Below are positions 55,033 to 64,000 of a stretch of DNA of 64,000 bases, in pieces; the first letter of the stretch is position 1; each line of letters opens with the position of its first letter. A program made the translations under genes and the position numbers. The DNA is taken from the NCBI GenBank assembly GCA_036556425.1, contig DATBJJ010000154.1, positions 1-64,000 of the forward strand, read 5' to 3'. The notes under the pieces are model-generated. The model saw only the letters and a list, made by a program, of their open reading frames with translations. It searched no databases and was not told the DNA's origin. The stretch comes from DATBJJ01 sp036556425 (lineage in GTDB: Bacteria; Acidobacteriota; Vicinamibacteria; Vicinamibacterales; 2-12-FULL-66-21).

Positions 55033-55572
55033 ATGGCCAGGCATTTTGCGTGGGTTTTTCTGCTAACGTTCCTCTGCTCAACTGGAGCGAACGCTGCCCC
55101 CCTGTCCCTTTGCGACCAGCAGCGCGGCGATGCGCAGAAGCCGGACGCGTCGAAGCCAAACGATCCGCCGCGCTTCAAGTGGTGGCTGCATGCGGACACG
55201 AAGAAAGAGCTGCGCCTGACGGAGCAGCAGTCGAAGAAGATCGACGAGATCTGGGAGGCGACGGCGCCCAAGCTCCGAGACAAATGGCACGAGCTCCAAA
55301 AGCTCCAAGACGTGCTGGACAAGACGTTCAAAGAGGGCACCGCCGACGCGTCGGCCGTCGCCCAGCAGGTGGACAAAGTCGAGCGGCTGCGCGCGGAGAA
55401 CACGTCGATGCGCGTGGTGATGCTCTACAAGATGTACCTGCTCCTCACGCCCGAGCAGCGCGTCAAGGTGGACGCGATTCGCGCGAAGCTGGAAGCCGAG
55501 CGCAAGCGCCGCGAAGAAGAAGAAAAGAAGAACAAAGAGAGCGAGCACGTTCCTTCTGGAGGCCTTTCGTGA
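55033..55572 (+). CDS. Spy/CpxP-like LTxxQ periplasmic protein
   Basis: 179 aa. Signal peptide MARHFAWVFLLTFLCSTGANA. The mature part is helical and charged and contains two LTxxQ-type motifs, LTEQQSKKIDEIWE and LTPEQRVKVDAIRA, as in the Spy/CpxP family of envelope-stress chaperones and metal-binding regulators. The C-terminus is highly charged (KRREEEEKKNKESE). It overlaps the TolC-like gene by 4 nt (GTGA), which makes it the first gene of the efflux operon and suggests an envelope-stress link. Confidence 0.8.
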   Translation: MARHFAWVFLLTFLCSTGANAAPLSLCDQQRGDAQKPDASKPNDPPRFKWWLHADTKKELRLTEQQSKKIDEIWEATAPKLRDKWHELQKLQDVLDKTFKEGTADASAVAQQVDKVERLRAENTSMRVVMLYKMYLLLTPEQRVKVDAIRAKLEAERKRREEEEKKNKESEHVPSGGLS

Positions 55573-57197
55573 GCAAGACCGCATTCATCTCCGCCATTGC
55601 CGCCATCGCCCTCGCGCTGGCCGTTCCCGTGGCGGCGCAGCAGAAGACCAAGGCGACCGACGCGCCGAGCGACGACCGGGTCAAGGAATTGATCGCGCAG
55701 GCGCAGGCCACACTGCAACAGCCGATCAGCGGACAGCCGCCGGCCGCCCAAGGACCGCGCGTCGATCTGACCGCCGACGATGCCGTCGCGCGTGCGCTCG
55801 AGAAGAACGTGACGCTCGCGTCGCAGCGGCTCACGCCGAGACTCTCGGACTATCAGATCGCCGCTACGTGGGCCACGTATCGTCCGTCGCTGACGTCGAC
55901 GTACGTCAGCAACTCTGCGACGCAGCTGCCGAACACCACGATTGAAGGCGGCGACGTCGTCCACAACGACACGGCGAACTGGAACGCGGGCATCACGCAG
56001 AACCTTCGTTGGTATGGCGGCAGCTACAACTTGCAGTGGACCAACGACCGACAGAACACGGATCGGTTCAACTCCACGTTCAATCCTGTGTTCAACAGCG
56101 GGTTCCGGGCGCAATTCAACCAGCCGTTGATCCAGAACTTCAAGATCGATCAGACGCGCGCCAACCTGCAGACGCAGGCGATTCAGCGCGACATCGCGGA
56201 GCTGGATCTGCAGGCAACGATCGCGAGCACGACCGCGCAAGTGCGAAACGCCTACTGGGAATTGGCGTACGCCCAGCTCAATCTCGAAGCGCAGCGGGCG
56301 TCCTTCGACCTGGCCAGCCGGCTCGTGAACGACAACAAGCAGCGCGTCGAGATCGGCACGATGGCGCCGATCGACGTGGTGCAGGCTCAGGCCGAACAGG
56401 CGACGCGCCGTCAGGCCGTCGTGAACGCGGAAGCGACCCTGAAGAACAACGAGCTGGCGCTGAAGCGATTGATCGTGTCCGGCACCGACGACCCGGTGTG
56501 GAACGCCACGCTCAACGCCGTCGACAAACCGTCGGCGATCGCCGACTCGTTCGACCTCGAAGTGGCGGTCCGAAATGCCCTGGCGAACCGCACCGACCTC
56601 GCGACAGCGAAGAAGAACATCGATTCGGCGAACGTGACGCTCAAGAGCTTCAGCAATCAGTCGCTGCCGAGCCTGAACTTGCAGGCCACCTATTCGCTCG
56701 CAGGACGCGGCGGCACGGCGCTCCTCCGAAACCGGGACACCAACGAGATCCTCGAAACGTTCCCCGGGGGCTATAGCGATGCGCTCGCCGCGCTGCGCGG
56801 CTGGGAGTTCCCCACCTGGAACGTTCAGATGCAGTTCACCTATCCGCTCGGCACGAGCCAGGCGGAAGCGAACAAGGCCCGCCAGCAGCTCGTGATTCAA
56901 CAGAACCAGGCGACGGTCAAAGCCACCGAGCTGCAGGTCGCGACGGAAGTCACCGCCGCGGCCATCGCGATCCGCAACTCGCAGGAAGCGATCGCGGCGG
57001 CCACGGCGGCGCGCGAGTTGTCGGAGCAGCGCTACAACGCGGCGCAGAGCAAGCTCGACGTCGGCATGGCGACGAACTTCGAGGTCGTCCAGGCGCAGCG
57101 CGATCTCGCTGACGCGCGCAACCGCGAGCTGCGCGAGCTGCTCAACCTGCGGCGCGCGCTCGTCGACTTCCAACGGGTGCAGATCAGTCCACGATAG
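55569..57197 (+). CDS. TolC-like outer-membrane efflux channel
   Basis: 542 aa starting at GTG 55569. Signal peptide AAIALALAVPVAAQ. Two outer-membrane-efflux repeats are present: YWELAYAQLNLEAQRASFDLASRL, the conserved VQAQAEQATRRQAVVNAEAT, and RYNAAQSKLDVGMATNFEVVQAQRDLADARN near the end. Forms the outer channel shared by the RND pump and probably by the MacAB-like system downstream. Followed by a 30-base spacer with a perfect hairpin. Confidence 0.9.
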   Translation: MSKTAFISAIAAIALALAVPVAAQQKTKATDAPSDDRVKELIAQAQATLQQPISGQPPAAQGPRVDLTADDAVARALEKNVTLASQRLTPRLSDYQIAATWATYRPSLTSTYVSNSATQLPNTTIEGGDVVHNDTANWNAGITQNLRWYGGSYNLQWTNDRQNTDRFNSTFNPVFNSGFRAQFNQPLIQNFKIDQTRANLQTQAIQRDIAELDLQATIASTTAQVRNAYWELAYAQLNLEAQRASFDLASRLVNDNKQRVEIGTMAPIDVVQAQAEQATRRQAVVNAEATLKNNELALKRLIVSGTDDPVWNATLNAVDKPSAIADSFDLEVAVRNALANRTDLATAKKNIDSANVTLKSFSNQSLPSLNLQATYSLAGRGGTALLRNRDTNEILETFPGGYSDALAALRGWEFPTWNVQMQFTYPLGTSQAEANKARQQLVIQQNQATVKATELQVATEVTAAAIAIRNSQEAIAAATAARELSEQRYNAAQSKLDVGMATNFEVVQAQRDLADARNRELRELLNLRRALVDFQRVQISPR

Positions 57198-57203
57198 CCG
57201 TCA

Positions 57204-57220
57204 GCTTTCACGCTGAAAGC
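57204..57220. repeat. GCTTTCA-CGC-TGAAAGC hairpin in tolC-adaptor spacer
   Basis: Perfect 7-bp stem, 3-base loop, eight bases before ATG 57228. Its arms (GCTTTCA/TGAAAGC) match the word of the repeats at 24197-24345 and 28697-28810. It overlaps the ribosome-site region and could lower translation of the adaptor. Confidence 0.6.
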
Positions 57221-57227
57221 GAAAGCC

Positions 57228-58514
57228 ATGCGCAGAACAATCGCGATCGTGATCGTGGCCCTGCTGGGGGTTGGGGGCATCATCGTCTACAACCGCACCG
57301 GGGATCCGGCCGGCGATCCCGGCGCCGCCGGCGGACGCGGCGGCCGCGGCGCGGCGCGCCCACCGATGCCGGTCGAGTTCGCCACCGTCAAGCGTGCGCC
57401 CGTCAGCGAGCAGATCCTCGTCGTCGGCAATCTGATCGGCGCGGCCACCGTGCAGGTCGTGCCGCGCGTGAACGGCCGGCTGCAGGCGGTCAACGTCAAG
57501 CTCGGCGACTCCGTGCGCCAGGGCCAGGTGATCGCGCGCGTGGAGGATCTGGAGATTCGCGAGCAAGTCCGTCAAGCCGAGGCGACCTACAAGGTCAGCG
57601 AAGCGTCGATTCGACAGCGCGAGGCCGATCTCAAGCTGGCCACCAACAACCTCGAACGATCGAAGAGCCTCTACGAGCGCAAGCTGCTCCCGCAGCAAAC
57701 GTACGACGATGTGGACTCCCGCTACCAGGCATCGGTGGCGCAGCTGGATCTCGCGCGCGCGCAGTTCGAAGTCTCGAGGGCGCGCCTCGATGAGCTGAAG
57801 ATCACTTTGTCGAACACGCAGATCATCTCGCCGGTCGACGGCTTCGTCGGCAAGCGCTTCCTCGATCCCGGTGCTTTTGCCAGCACCAACGCGCCGGTCG
57901 CCTCGGTCGTCGACATCCGCACGGTGCGGATGGTCGCGAACCTGGTCGAGCGCGACATGCGGCGCGTGCCCGTCGGCACGCCAGCCGTGGTCGAAGTCGA
58001 TGCGTTCCCCGGCGAGAAGTTCCAGGGCCGCGTCAGCCGGGTCGCCCCGGTCTTCGATCCCGCGACGCGCACGGCGGAGATCGAGATCGAAGTGCCGAAC
58101 GCCGGTTTCCGTCTGAAGCCGGGCATGTATTCGCGCGTGAACCTCACGATCGACACGCGCAAAGATGCGATCACGATTCCGCGCAACGCGCTCGTCGACC
58201 TTCAGGGCAAGAACGGCGTGTTCGTGGCCGAAGCGGCGCAGGCGCCCGAGGGCACGCGCGGCGGCGGCGGGCAGGGTCCCGCGCTCATAGCGAAGTTCGT
58301 TCCGGTGCAGGTCGGCATTCGCGACGGCGAGCACATCGAGATCACGAGCGGCGTCAACGACGGCGCGCGCGTGATCACGACGGGAGCGAGCGCGCTGAAG
58401 GATGGCGACCGCGTGACGGCGGCCTCGAACGACTCCGGACGGCGCGGCGGCCGTCAAGGTGAAGGACGTCAAGGTGAAGGCCGTCAGGGCGAGGGCCGGG
58501 GGAGCAACCGATGA
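57228..58514 (+). CDS. RND periplasmic adaptor (membrane fusion protein)
   Basis: 428 aa. N-terminal anchor IAIVIVALLGVGGIIVY, then a Gly/Arg stretch (GGRGGRGAARPPMP), the lipoyl halves (VVPRVNGRLQAVNVKLGDSV and LKITLSNTQIISPVDGFVG), an alpha-hairpin (VRQAEATYKVSEASIRQREA) and beta-barrel regions (GRVSRVAPVFDPATRTAEIE). The C-terminal tail has tandem RQGEG repeats. It overlaps the RND pump gene by 4 nt, so the two work together with the upstream channel. Confidence 0.91.
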   Translation: MRRTIAIVIVALLGVGGIIVYNRTGDPAGDPGAAGGRGGRGAARPPMPVEFATVKRAPVSEQILVVGNLIGAATVQVVPRVNGRLQAVNVKLGDSVRQGQVIARVEDLEIREQVRQAEATYKVSEASIRQREADLKLATNNLERSKSLYERKLLPQQTYDDVDSRYQASVAQLDLARAQFEVSRARLDELKITLSNTQIISPVDGFVGKRFLDPGAFASTNAPVASVVDIRTVRMVANLVERDMRRVPVGTPAVVEVDAFPGEKFQGRVSRVAPVFDPATRTAEIEIEVPNAGFRLKPGMYSRVNLTIDTRKDAITIPRNALVDLQGKNGVFVAEAAQAPEGTRGGGGQGPALIAKFVPVQVGIRDGEHIEITSGVNDGARVITTGASALKDGDRVTAASNDSGRRGGRQGEGRQGEGRQGEGRGSNR

Positions 58515-61500
58515 GCATTCCGCGTCTGGCGATCGAGCGTCCGATCACGATGTTCATGCTCTCGGCCGTCGTGATGTTGATTGGCGGACTGTCCCTCGCA
58601 CGGCTGCCGGTCGACTTGATGCCGGACGTCTCGTTCCCGAGCATCACGGTTCGCGTCGGCTACGCCGGCGTCGGCCCGCTCGAGATGGAAGAGCTCGTGA
58701 CGCGGCCGATCGAGCAGGCGTTGAGCGCGGTCGCGGGTCTCGAGCGCCTCGAGTCCACGTCGTCGGAAGGCTCCGCGCGCGTCACGTTGAACCTCGCATG
58801 GGGAACGGACCTCAACGAAGCGGCCGACGACATCCGCAATCGGCTCGATCGCGTGCGCGGACGTCTGCCCGAGGAAGCGGACGCACCCGTGATGTTCAAG
58901 TTCGACGCGAGCGCGTCGCCCATCATGGGCGTCGGCGTCGAAGGCACGGTCCCGGGAGAGTACGATCGCGTGCGGCTCCGCGAGATCGCGGAGCACGATC
59001 TGTCGCAGCGCCTCGAGCGCGTGCCCGGCGTCGCGGCCGTGACGGTCGACGGGGGCCTCCGCCGCCAGATCCACGTCGAGCTGTCGAAAGAAAAGATCCG
59101 CGCGCTCGATCTCCCGGTCGATCGCGTCGTCAACCTTCTCCGGACGGAGAATCAGAACATCCCGCTCGGCGAGATCGACGAGGGCGACCGGACGTTCCTC
59201 GTTCGGAGCCAGGGACAGTTCGAGAACCTGAATGAAATCCGCGACCTCGTCGTGATGACGCGGCAGGGCGTGCCGGTGTACATGCGCGACATCGCGGAGG
59301 TCAAGGACTCGACGGAAGACTTCCGCTCGTTCACGCGCATCAACGGCAGCCCAGGCGTCAGGCTCCGCATCACCAAGCAGTCGGGCACGAACACCGTAGC
59401 GATTGCCGACGCGGTCCGCGCCGAGGTCGCGAAGATCAACCGCGAGGTGCCGAGCGTCAGCCTGACCGTCCTCGACGACAGCTCCGTCTTCATCAAGCGG
59501 TCGATCAACGCCGTGCAGGAGCACGCGCTCATCGGCGGCTTCCTGGTGATGGCGATCATCTTCGTGTTCCTTCGCAATCTGCGCGCGACGTTCATCGTCT
59601 TCACGTCCATTCCGATCTCGGTGATCGGCACGTTCGCGCTGCTCTACTTCAACGGCTACACGCTGAACACGATGACCTTCGGCGGCCTCGCCCTCGGCAT
59701 CGGCATGATCGTCGACGCGTCGATCGTCGTGCTCGAGAACACGTTCCGCCACATGGAGCACGGCAAGGATCGAATGACCGCGTCGATCGAGGCGAGCGAA
59801 GAGGTCTGGTCGGCGATTCTCGCGTCGACGTTGACGCACATCGCCGTGTTCGTCCCGCTGCTCTTCCTGACCGGCGTGTCGAGCATCATGTTCAAGCAGC
59901 TCTCGGTCGTCGTCATGTTTTCGTTGACGATGTCCCTCTTCGTCGCGGTGACGATCGTGCCGGTACTGTGCTCGCGGCTGCTGAAGCTCCCGCCTCCGCC
60001 CGAGGAGCGCCGCGGCTTCATCGGCAGGCTGTACACGTCGAGCGAGCGGATCCTCAACGGCATGGACGATCGCTACAAGCGGATCATCCACACCGCACTG
60101 CACCACCGGCCGACGATTCTCGGCGTCGGCACCGCGGCCGTGGTCGCGGCCGTGATGATTCTGCCGACGATTGGCTTCGAGCTGATGCCCCAGACCGACG
60201 AGGGCGAAGTGCGGGTCACCGCGGAGCTGCCGGTTGGCACGCGCGCGGAGCGCGCGGAAGAAGTCGCGATCCGGCTCGAGGGCCTCGGCAAGGAGTACGT
60301 GAGCGAGCTCGAGGACATCGTCACGCAGGCGGGCAGCGGCGGCTTCATGGGCGGCGGCGGCAACCGCGTCAACATGACGCTCCGCCTCGTGCCGCGAGAC
60401 AAGCGTCAGCGATCGAGCGAGCAGATCGCGCGCGACCTCAATCGCCAGCTCGCGGGGATCATCCCGGGCACCATCATCCAGACGCAGGCGACGGGCGGCA
60501 ACCAGCAGCAGAACCGCCTGTTCGGCGGCGGCGACTCGCGCATCGCGCTCGAGATCCAAGGCGACGATCTGCAGGTCTCGCAGCAGGTGGCGCAGAGCGC
60601 GAAGGCCGTGATGGATCGCGTGCCCGAGGTTCGCAACGCGCGCGTCGGCCGCGATGACGGCCGTCCGGAGCTCGCGATTCAGGTGGACCGCCCCAAGGCG
60701 GCGCTGCTCGGCCTCTCGGTGACCGGCGTGGCGAATTCGATTCGCACGAACGTCGGCGGCACGCAGGCCGCGTTTTATCGCGAGGCCGGCAACGAGTATC
60801 CGATCATCGTCCGGCTCCGCGAAGAAGATCGTGGCCGCATCGAGGACATCAGCGACATCCTCCTGAGCACGGCGCAAGGGCAGGTCGTCGAGGCCAAGAA
60901 CCTGATGACCGTTCGCAATCAGGCGGGCCCGACCGAGATCCAGCGGAAGAACCAAGAGCGCATCATCCGCGTGACCGCGGAGCCGCAGACGGCGCTGAGC
61001 GAAGCGCTGGCAGCCGTCAGCGCGCGCCTTTCGGAAGTGACCGTGCCGAACGACATGCGCGTCGGCTTCGGCGCCGAGGCGGAAGAACAGGCGCGCGCGT
61101 TCCAGCAGCTCCAGCTCATGCTGATCCTCGCGATCATCCTCGTCTACGCCGTCATGGCGTCGCAGTACGAGTCGTTGCGCGATCCCTTCATCATCATGTT
61201 CTCGGTGCCGCTCGCCGCGATCGGCGTCGTGCTGGCGCTGAAGCTGACGGGCACGACCTTCAGCCTGCAGGCCTACATCGGCGTCATCATGCTCGCCGGC
61301 ATCGTCGTCAGCAACGCGATCCTGCTCGTCGACTACACGAACATCCTGCGCCGCCGCGATCGCGTGCCGCTGCGCGAGGCCGTCGAAACCGCCGGCAGGA
61401 CGCGGCTCCGGCCGATCCTGATGACCTCGCTCGCGACGATGCTCGGCCTCGTGCCGATGTCGATGGGCATCGGCGAAGGTGCGGAGCTTCAGGCGCCGCT

Positions 61501-61630
61501 CGCGCGCGTCGTCATCGGCGGACTGCTCGCGTCCACGATGATCACGCTCGTGTTCGTGCCGGTGGTCTATACGCTGTTCGAGGAAGGCTGGAAGGGTTTG
61601 CGAGCGGGGCATGAGCCCCGACATTCATAG
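58511..61630 (+). CDS. RND-family efflux pump, AcrB/CusA-like superfamily
   Basis: 1039 aa, full length. Twelve membrane spans expected; TM1 RPITMFMLSAVVMLIGGLSL is typical, TM4 carries GLALGIGMIVDASIVVLENT, and TM10-12 include ILLVDYTNILRR and PLSMGIGEGAELQAPLARV-type sequence. Large periplasmic loops follow TM1 and TM7 (residues ~35-330 and ~555-860). The Asp in IVDAS is the proton-relay type. Substrate cannot be inferred. A GGGGC/GCCCC hairpin (61605-61620) overlaps its last codons. It overlaps the adaptor gene at its start. Confidence 0.92.
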   Translation: MSIPRLAIERPITMFMLSAVVMLIGGLSLARLPVDLMPDVSFPSITVRVGYAGVGPLEMEELVTRPIEQALSAVAGLERLESTSSEGSARVTLNLAWGTDLNEAADDIRNRLDRVRGRLPEEADAPVMFKFDASASPIMGVGVEGTVPGEYDRVRLREIAEHDLSQRLERVPGVAAVTVDGGLRRQIHVELSKEKIRALDLPVDRVVNLLRTENQNIPLGEIDEGDRTFLVRSQGQFENLNEIRDLVVMTRQGVPVYMRDIAEVKDSTEDFRSFTRINGSPGVRLRITKQSGTNTVAIADAVRAEVAKINREVPSVSLTVLDDSSVFIKRSINAVQEHALIGGFLVMAIIFVFLRNLRATFIVFTSIPISVIGTFALLYFNGYTLNTMTFGGLALGIGMIVDASIVVLENTFRHMEHGKDRMTASIEASEEVWSAILASTLTHIAVFVPLLFLTGVSSIMFKQLSVVVMFSLTMSLFVAVTIVPVLCSRLLKLPPPPEERRGFIGRLYTSSERILNGMDDRYKRIIHTALHHRPTILGVGTAAVVAAVMILPTIGFELMPQTDEGEVRVTAELPVGTRAERAEEVAIRLEGLGKEYVSELEDIVTQAGSGGFMGGGGNRVNMTLRLVPRDKRQRSSEQIARDLNRQLAGIIPGTIIQTQATGGNQQQNRLFGGGDSRIALEIQGDDLQVSQQVAQSAKAVMDRVPEVRNARVGRDDGRPELAIQVDRPKAALLGLSVTGVANSIRTNVGGTQAAFYREAGNEYPIIVRLREEDRGRIEDISDILLSTAQGQVVEAKNLMTVRNQAGPTEIQRKNQERIIRVTAEPQTALSEALAAVSARLSEVTVPNDMRVGFGAEAEEQARAFQQLQLMLILAIILVYAVMASQYESLRDPFIIMFSVPLAAIGVVLALKLTGTTFSLQAYIGVIMLAGIVVSNAILLVDYTNILRRRDRVPLREAVETAGRTRLRPILMTSLATMLGLVPMSMGIGEGAELQAPLARVVIGGLLASTMITLVFVPVVYTLFEEGWKGLRAGHEPRHS
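61605..61620. repeat. CGGGGC-ATGA-GCCCCG hairpin at the pump gene end
   Basis: 6-bp perfect stem with a 4-base loop inside the last codons of the pump gene. Similar in core to the hairpin at 46-62. Confidence 0.45.
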
Positions 61631-61645
61631 CTCGGAAGCGACATC

Positions 61646-63586
61646 ATGAAAAAGTTCATCGTATTCGTCGTGATTCTCGGCGCGCTCGGCTCGGGCGCCT
61701 GGGCGTACTACGCCAACCGGAACCGGCCGGAGCCGACGGTGACGACCTTGCCCGTCACGCGCGGCGATGTGCTGCAGACGGTGCAAGCCACCGGCACGCT
61801 CGAGGCCGTGACGACGGTTGACGTCGGCACGCAGGTGTCGGGCGTCGTGCAGGAGCTCCACGCCGACTTCAATCAGATCGTCCGCGCTGGTCAAGTCATC
61901 GCGCGGCTGGATCCGTCGATCCTGCAAGTGCAGATCGAATCGCAGAGGGCGAACGTCACTCGCGCCGAAGCGGACGTCGAGCGCCTGAAGGTGTCGCTGG
62001 CGGATGCGCAACAGAAATTCGAGCGCGCCGAGCGGTTGTTCAAGGGCTCGCTGCTCCCTCGTAGCGAGTACGAGGCGGCGGACCTCGCGGTCAAGAACAC
62101 GCAGGCGCAGATCAAGTCGTCCGAGGCCAGCCTGACGCAGTCGAAGGCCGCGCTCAATCAGGCGCAAGTCAATCTCGGTTACACGGTCATCAAGTCACCG
62201 ATCGACGGCATCGTGATCTCGCGCAACGTCGATCCCGGGCAGACGGTTGCGGCGAGCATGAACGCGCCGACGCTCTACGTGATCGCGGCAGATCTGAGCA
62301 AGATGCAGGTCCTCGCGAACATCGACGAAGCGGAGATCGGGCAAATGCGTCCGGGGCAGCACGTGACGTTCCGCGTGGACGCCTACCCCACCGATACGTT
62401 CACGGGCACGGTGCAACAGGTCCGGCTGCAGCCGACCGTCGTGCAGAACGTCGTCGTCTATTCGACCGTCATTTCGGTGCCGAACGACCAGCTCAAGCTG
62501 AAGCCGGGCATGACGGCCAACGTCCTCATCGAAGTCGCGCGGCGGAACAACGTCATTCGCATTCCGACGGCGGCAGTGAGATTCCGTCCGACGGAACAGA
62601 TGTTCCAGGTCCTCAATCAAGCCGTGCCGCCTGAGGCACAACGCGGCGCCGGACGCGGTACCGCCGCCGGAGGCCGCGGCAACGGCGGGCGCGGCGGACG
62701 AGACGGCTCGGGTCAAGGCGCACCGGGGGGAGCGCCCGCTGGTGGACCGGCGAATGCAACGCCCGGCGCGGCGCCGTCATCGCAGCCCACGCCCGCGCCC
62801 CAGGGCGCGGCGCAGCAAGGTCAGCCACGTACCGCGGCGCCGCAGCAGGCCGCCAACGCGCAGGGCAGCGGCCGTCCGCAGGGGGCCGAGGCCCGAGGCG
62901 GCGGCGACGCGCAGGCCAATCCCGGCGGACGCGGCGGATTCGGCGGACGCGGCGGATTCGATCCGAACATGTCGCCCGAGGAACGCGCCAAGCGACGGGA
63001 AGAGCGGATGGCGAGCATGACGCCGGAGCAGCGCGAGCAATTCATGGCGCGCATGCGCGAGCGCGAGGCGAGCGGCGGCGGTCCCGGCGGTGGGGCTCCC
63101 GGCGCCGGCAATCGCGGTCAAGGCACGGCCGGCCAACAGGGACCCGGCGGCAACCGGCAAGGATTCCCCGGCGGCAACAATCAAGGCGGCGGACGCGGCG
63201 GCAATCAGACGAACGCAGCGCGCGATCCGAATCGCGGCATCGTGGGCAGCGTCATAGCGGGCAAGGCGGTTGCCAGCGGAGCCGACACCATCGACGCGCT
63301 GTTCGCACCTCTGGTCGTGCAGGAAACTCGCGGCCGCGCGTGGCTGTTCGAGAACAAGCAGCTGCGTTCGGTTCCAGTCCGCCTCGGCATCTCGGATGGC
63401 TCCTACAGCGAGCTGATTGAGGGCGATCTCAAGGAAGGCCAGGAAGTCGTCGTCAACATGGTCACGGGTCTCGAGCCGGTGACGCGGCCCGGGCAAACCG
63501 GAACGGGCAACCCGTTGATGGGTCCGCAGCGCGGCGGACCGGGCGGCGGCGGCAACCGTGGCGGCGGCGGAGGGCGAGGGTTCTAA
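61646..63586 (+). CDS. MacA-like adaptor with ~200-residue Gly/Arg/Gln-rich insertion
   Basis: 646 aa, against 370-400 for normal adaptors. Anchor FIVFVVILGALGSGAWAYY, lipoyl halves (VGTQVSGVVQELHADFNQIV, LGYTVIKSPIDGIVISRNVDPGQTV), hairpin (NVTRAEADVERLKVSLADAQ) and beta-barrel, all up to residue 328. Residues 329-530 are low complexity, with GRGG/GGRG runs and a charged helix around MTPEQREQFMARMRERE (458-474). The membrane-proximal domain resumes at 555 (VVQETRGRAWLFENKQ). The insertion lies between conserved domains. macB follows directly. Confidence 0.87.
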   Translation: MKKFIVFVVILGALGSGAWAYYANRNRPEPTVTTLPVTRGDVLQTVQATGTLEAVTTVDVGTQVSGVVQELHADFNQIVRAGQVIARLDPSILQVQIESQRANVTRAEADVERLKVSLADAQQKFERAERLFKGSLLPRSEYEAADLAVKNTQAQIKSSEASLTQSKAALNQAQVNLGYTVIKSPIDGIVISRNVDPGQTVAASMNAPTLYVIAADLSKMQVLANIDEAEIGQMRPGQHVTFRVDAYPTDTFTGTVQQVRLQPTVVQNVVVYSTVISVPNDQLKLKPGMTANVLIEVARRNNVIRIPTAAVRFRPTEQMFQVLNQAVPPEAQRGAGRGTAAGGRGNGGRGGRDGSGQGAPGGAPAGGPANATPGAAPSSQPTPAPQGAAQQGQPRTAAPQQAANAQGSGRPQGAEARGGGDAQANPGGRGGFGGRGGFDPNMSPEERAKRREERMASMTPEQREQFMARMREREASGGGPGGGAPGAGNRGQGTAGQQGPGGNRQGFPGGNNQGGGRGGNQTNAARDPNRGIVGSVIAGKAVASGADTIDALFAPLVVQETRGRAWLFENKQLRSVPVRLGISDGSYSELIEGDLKEGQEVVVNMVTGLEPVTRPGQTGTGNPLMGPQRGGPGGGGNRGGGGGRGF

Positions 63587-64000
63587 GTGCCTGTCATCTC
63601 TGTACGCAATATCGTCAAGACGTACACCGTCGGTGAAGTCACGGTTCGCGCTCTTCGCGGCGCGGACCTCGACATCGACGCCGGCGAGTTCGTCGCTATC
63701 ACTGGACCGTCGGGGTCGGGCAAGTCCACGTTGATGCACATCCTCGGGTGCCTGGATCGGCCGACGAGCGGTCAGTATTTCCTCGACGGCGTCGACGTCT
63801 CGCGCATGTCGAAGGACCAGCTCGCGATGGTCCGCAACAAGAAGATCGGGTTCGTGTTCCAGGGCTTCAACCTGCTCTCGCGCACGACTGCGCTCGACAA
63901 CGTCGAGCTCCCGCTCCTCTACAACGGCGGCAGCAAGATGAAGTCGGTCGAGCGCCATCGCCGCGCGATGGAGGCGCTGAAAATCGTCGGCCTCGGCGAC
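63587..64000 (+). CDS. macB: MacB-like ABC-transporter ATPase (5' part, runs off the window)
   Basis: First 138 codons of a gene starting at GTG 63587, directly after the adaptor TAA. Walker A GPSGSGKST, LRGADLDIDAGEF, HILGCLDRPTSGQ, Q-loop FVFQGFNLL and NVELPLLYNGG are visible, the start of the MacB/LolD type. The signature, Walker B and the MacB membrane part lie beyond the window edge. With the upstream adaptor it probably forms a MacAB-type exporter. Confidence 0.92.
   Translation, partial: MPVISVRNIVKTYTVGEVTVRALRGADLDIDAGEFVAITGPSGSGKSTLMHILGCLDRPTSGQYFLDGVDVSRMSKDQLAMVRNKKIGFVFQGFNLLSRTTALDNVELPLLYNGGSKMKSVERHRRAMEALKIVGLGD

Noticed and set aside
55425..57173. 582-codon open frame antisense to the TolC-like gene
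   Set aside because: Low-complexity Arg/Val/Glu composition, no start context, no domain; shadow of the efflux channel gene.
58484..61624. 1046-codon open frame antisense to the RND pump gene
   Set aside because: Its sequence is Arg/His/Asp-rich without domain motifs and mirrors the codon bias of the pump gene; typical shadow in GC-rich DNA.

Overview
The window looks like a chromosomal segment of a GC-rich, Gram-negative, free-living bacterium, most probably an acidobacterium of the Vicinamibacteria type. This is inferred from gene content, not from a marker gene. The signs are a Sig-70_X6-type ECF sigma factor next to a very long Ser/Thr kinase with a beta-propeller tail, a large DUF5117-like zinc metalloprotease, Gly/Arg-rich linkers in exported proteins, word-like intergenic micro-repeats and very tight gene packing. 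I see no rRNA, tRNA, insertion sequence, phage or CRISPR array.

Layout. 1-3.3 kb: minus-strand run thpR-plsY-gpsA-ftsY (RNA ligase/phosphodiesterase, phospholipid precursors, SRP receptor). 3.3-9.9 kb: an ECF sigma/receptor-kinase module flanked by two paralogous secreted zincin-like proteins, plus small exported proteins; a shared ECF-like promoter precedes the sigma gene and a lipoprotein-like gene. 9.9-14.1 kb: five minus-strand genes (TPR, RDD, pgpA, cinA, hexulose-phosphate-synthase-like), each overlapping the next by 4 nt, behind one good promoter. 14.2-15.1 kb: glutamate formimidoyltransferase. 15.1-21.1 kb: flippase-like, nrdR, DUF4390, ntrY and ntrX on the minus strand.

21.2-31.3 kb: DUF4097-like protein, a nine-unit tandem repeat, purC, a Fis-like mini-protein, groES/groEL with promoter, CIRCE operator and terminator, the big metalloprotease, a TonB-like protein, a flavin reductase and a 47-aa tatA. 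31.3-35.4 kb: selB and rnr. 35.5-39.3 kb: a second ECF sigma gene with a proline-rich membrane partner, small exported proteins and glycerate kinase. 39.4-44.2 kb: ftsX, ftsE, gatB and pckA, the last with a structured leader. 44.3-50.4 kb: a signalling cluster (GAF/PAS histidine kinase, two NtrC-type regulators, an HD-GYP-like regulator) in which several signature residues are degenerate. 50.4-54.7 kb: a SpoIID-like protein, DUF4159, a third ECF sigma with its zinc anti-sigma factor, and a long plant/cyanobacterial-type ispH. 55.0-64.0 kb: an efflux operon of Spy-like protein, TolC-like channel, adaptor, RND pump, a second MacA-like adaptor and the start of macB.

The most unusual material is (i) the zincin/ECF/kinase block with its duplicated promoter, (ii) the degenerate two-component cluster, (iii) a possible cis-regulatory RNA before pckA, and (iv) several families of short quasi-palindromic intergenic repeats placed just after genes.
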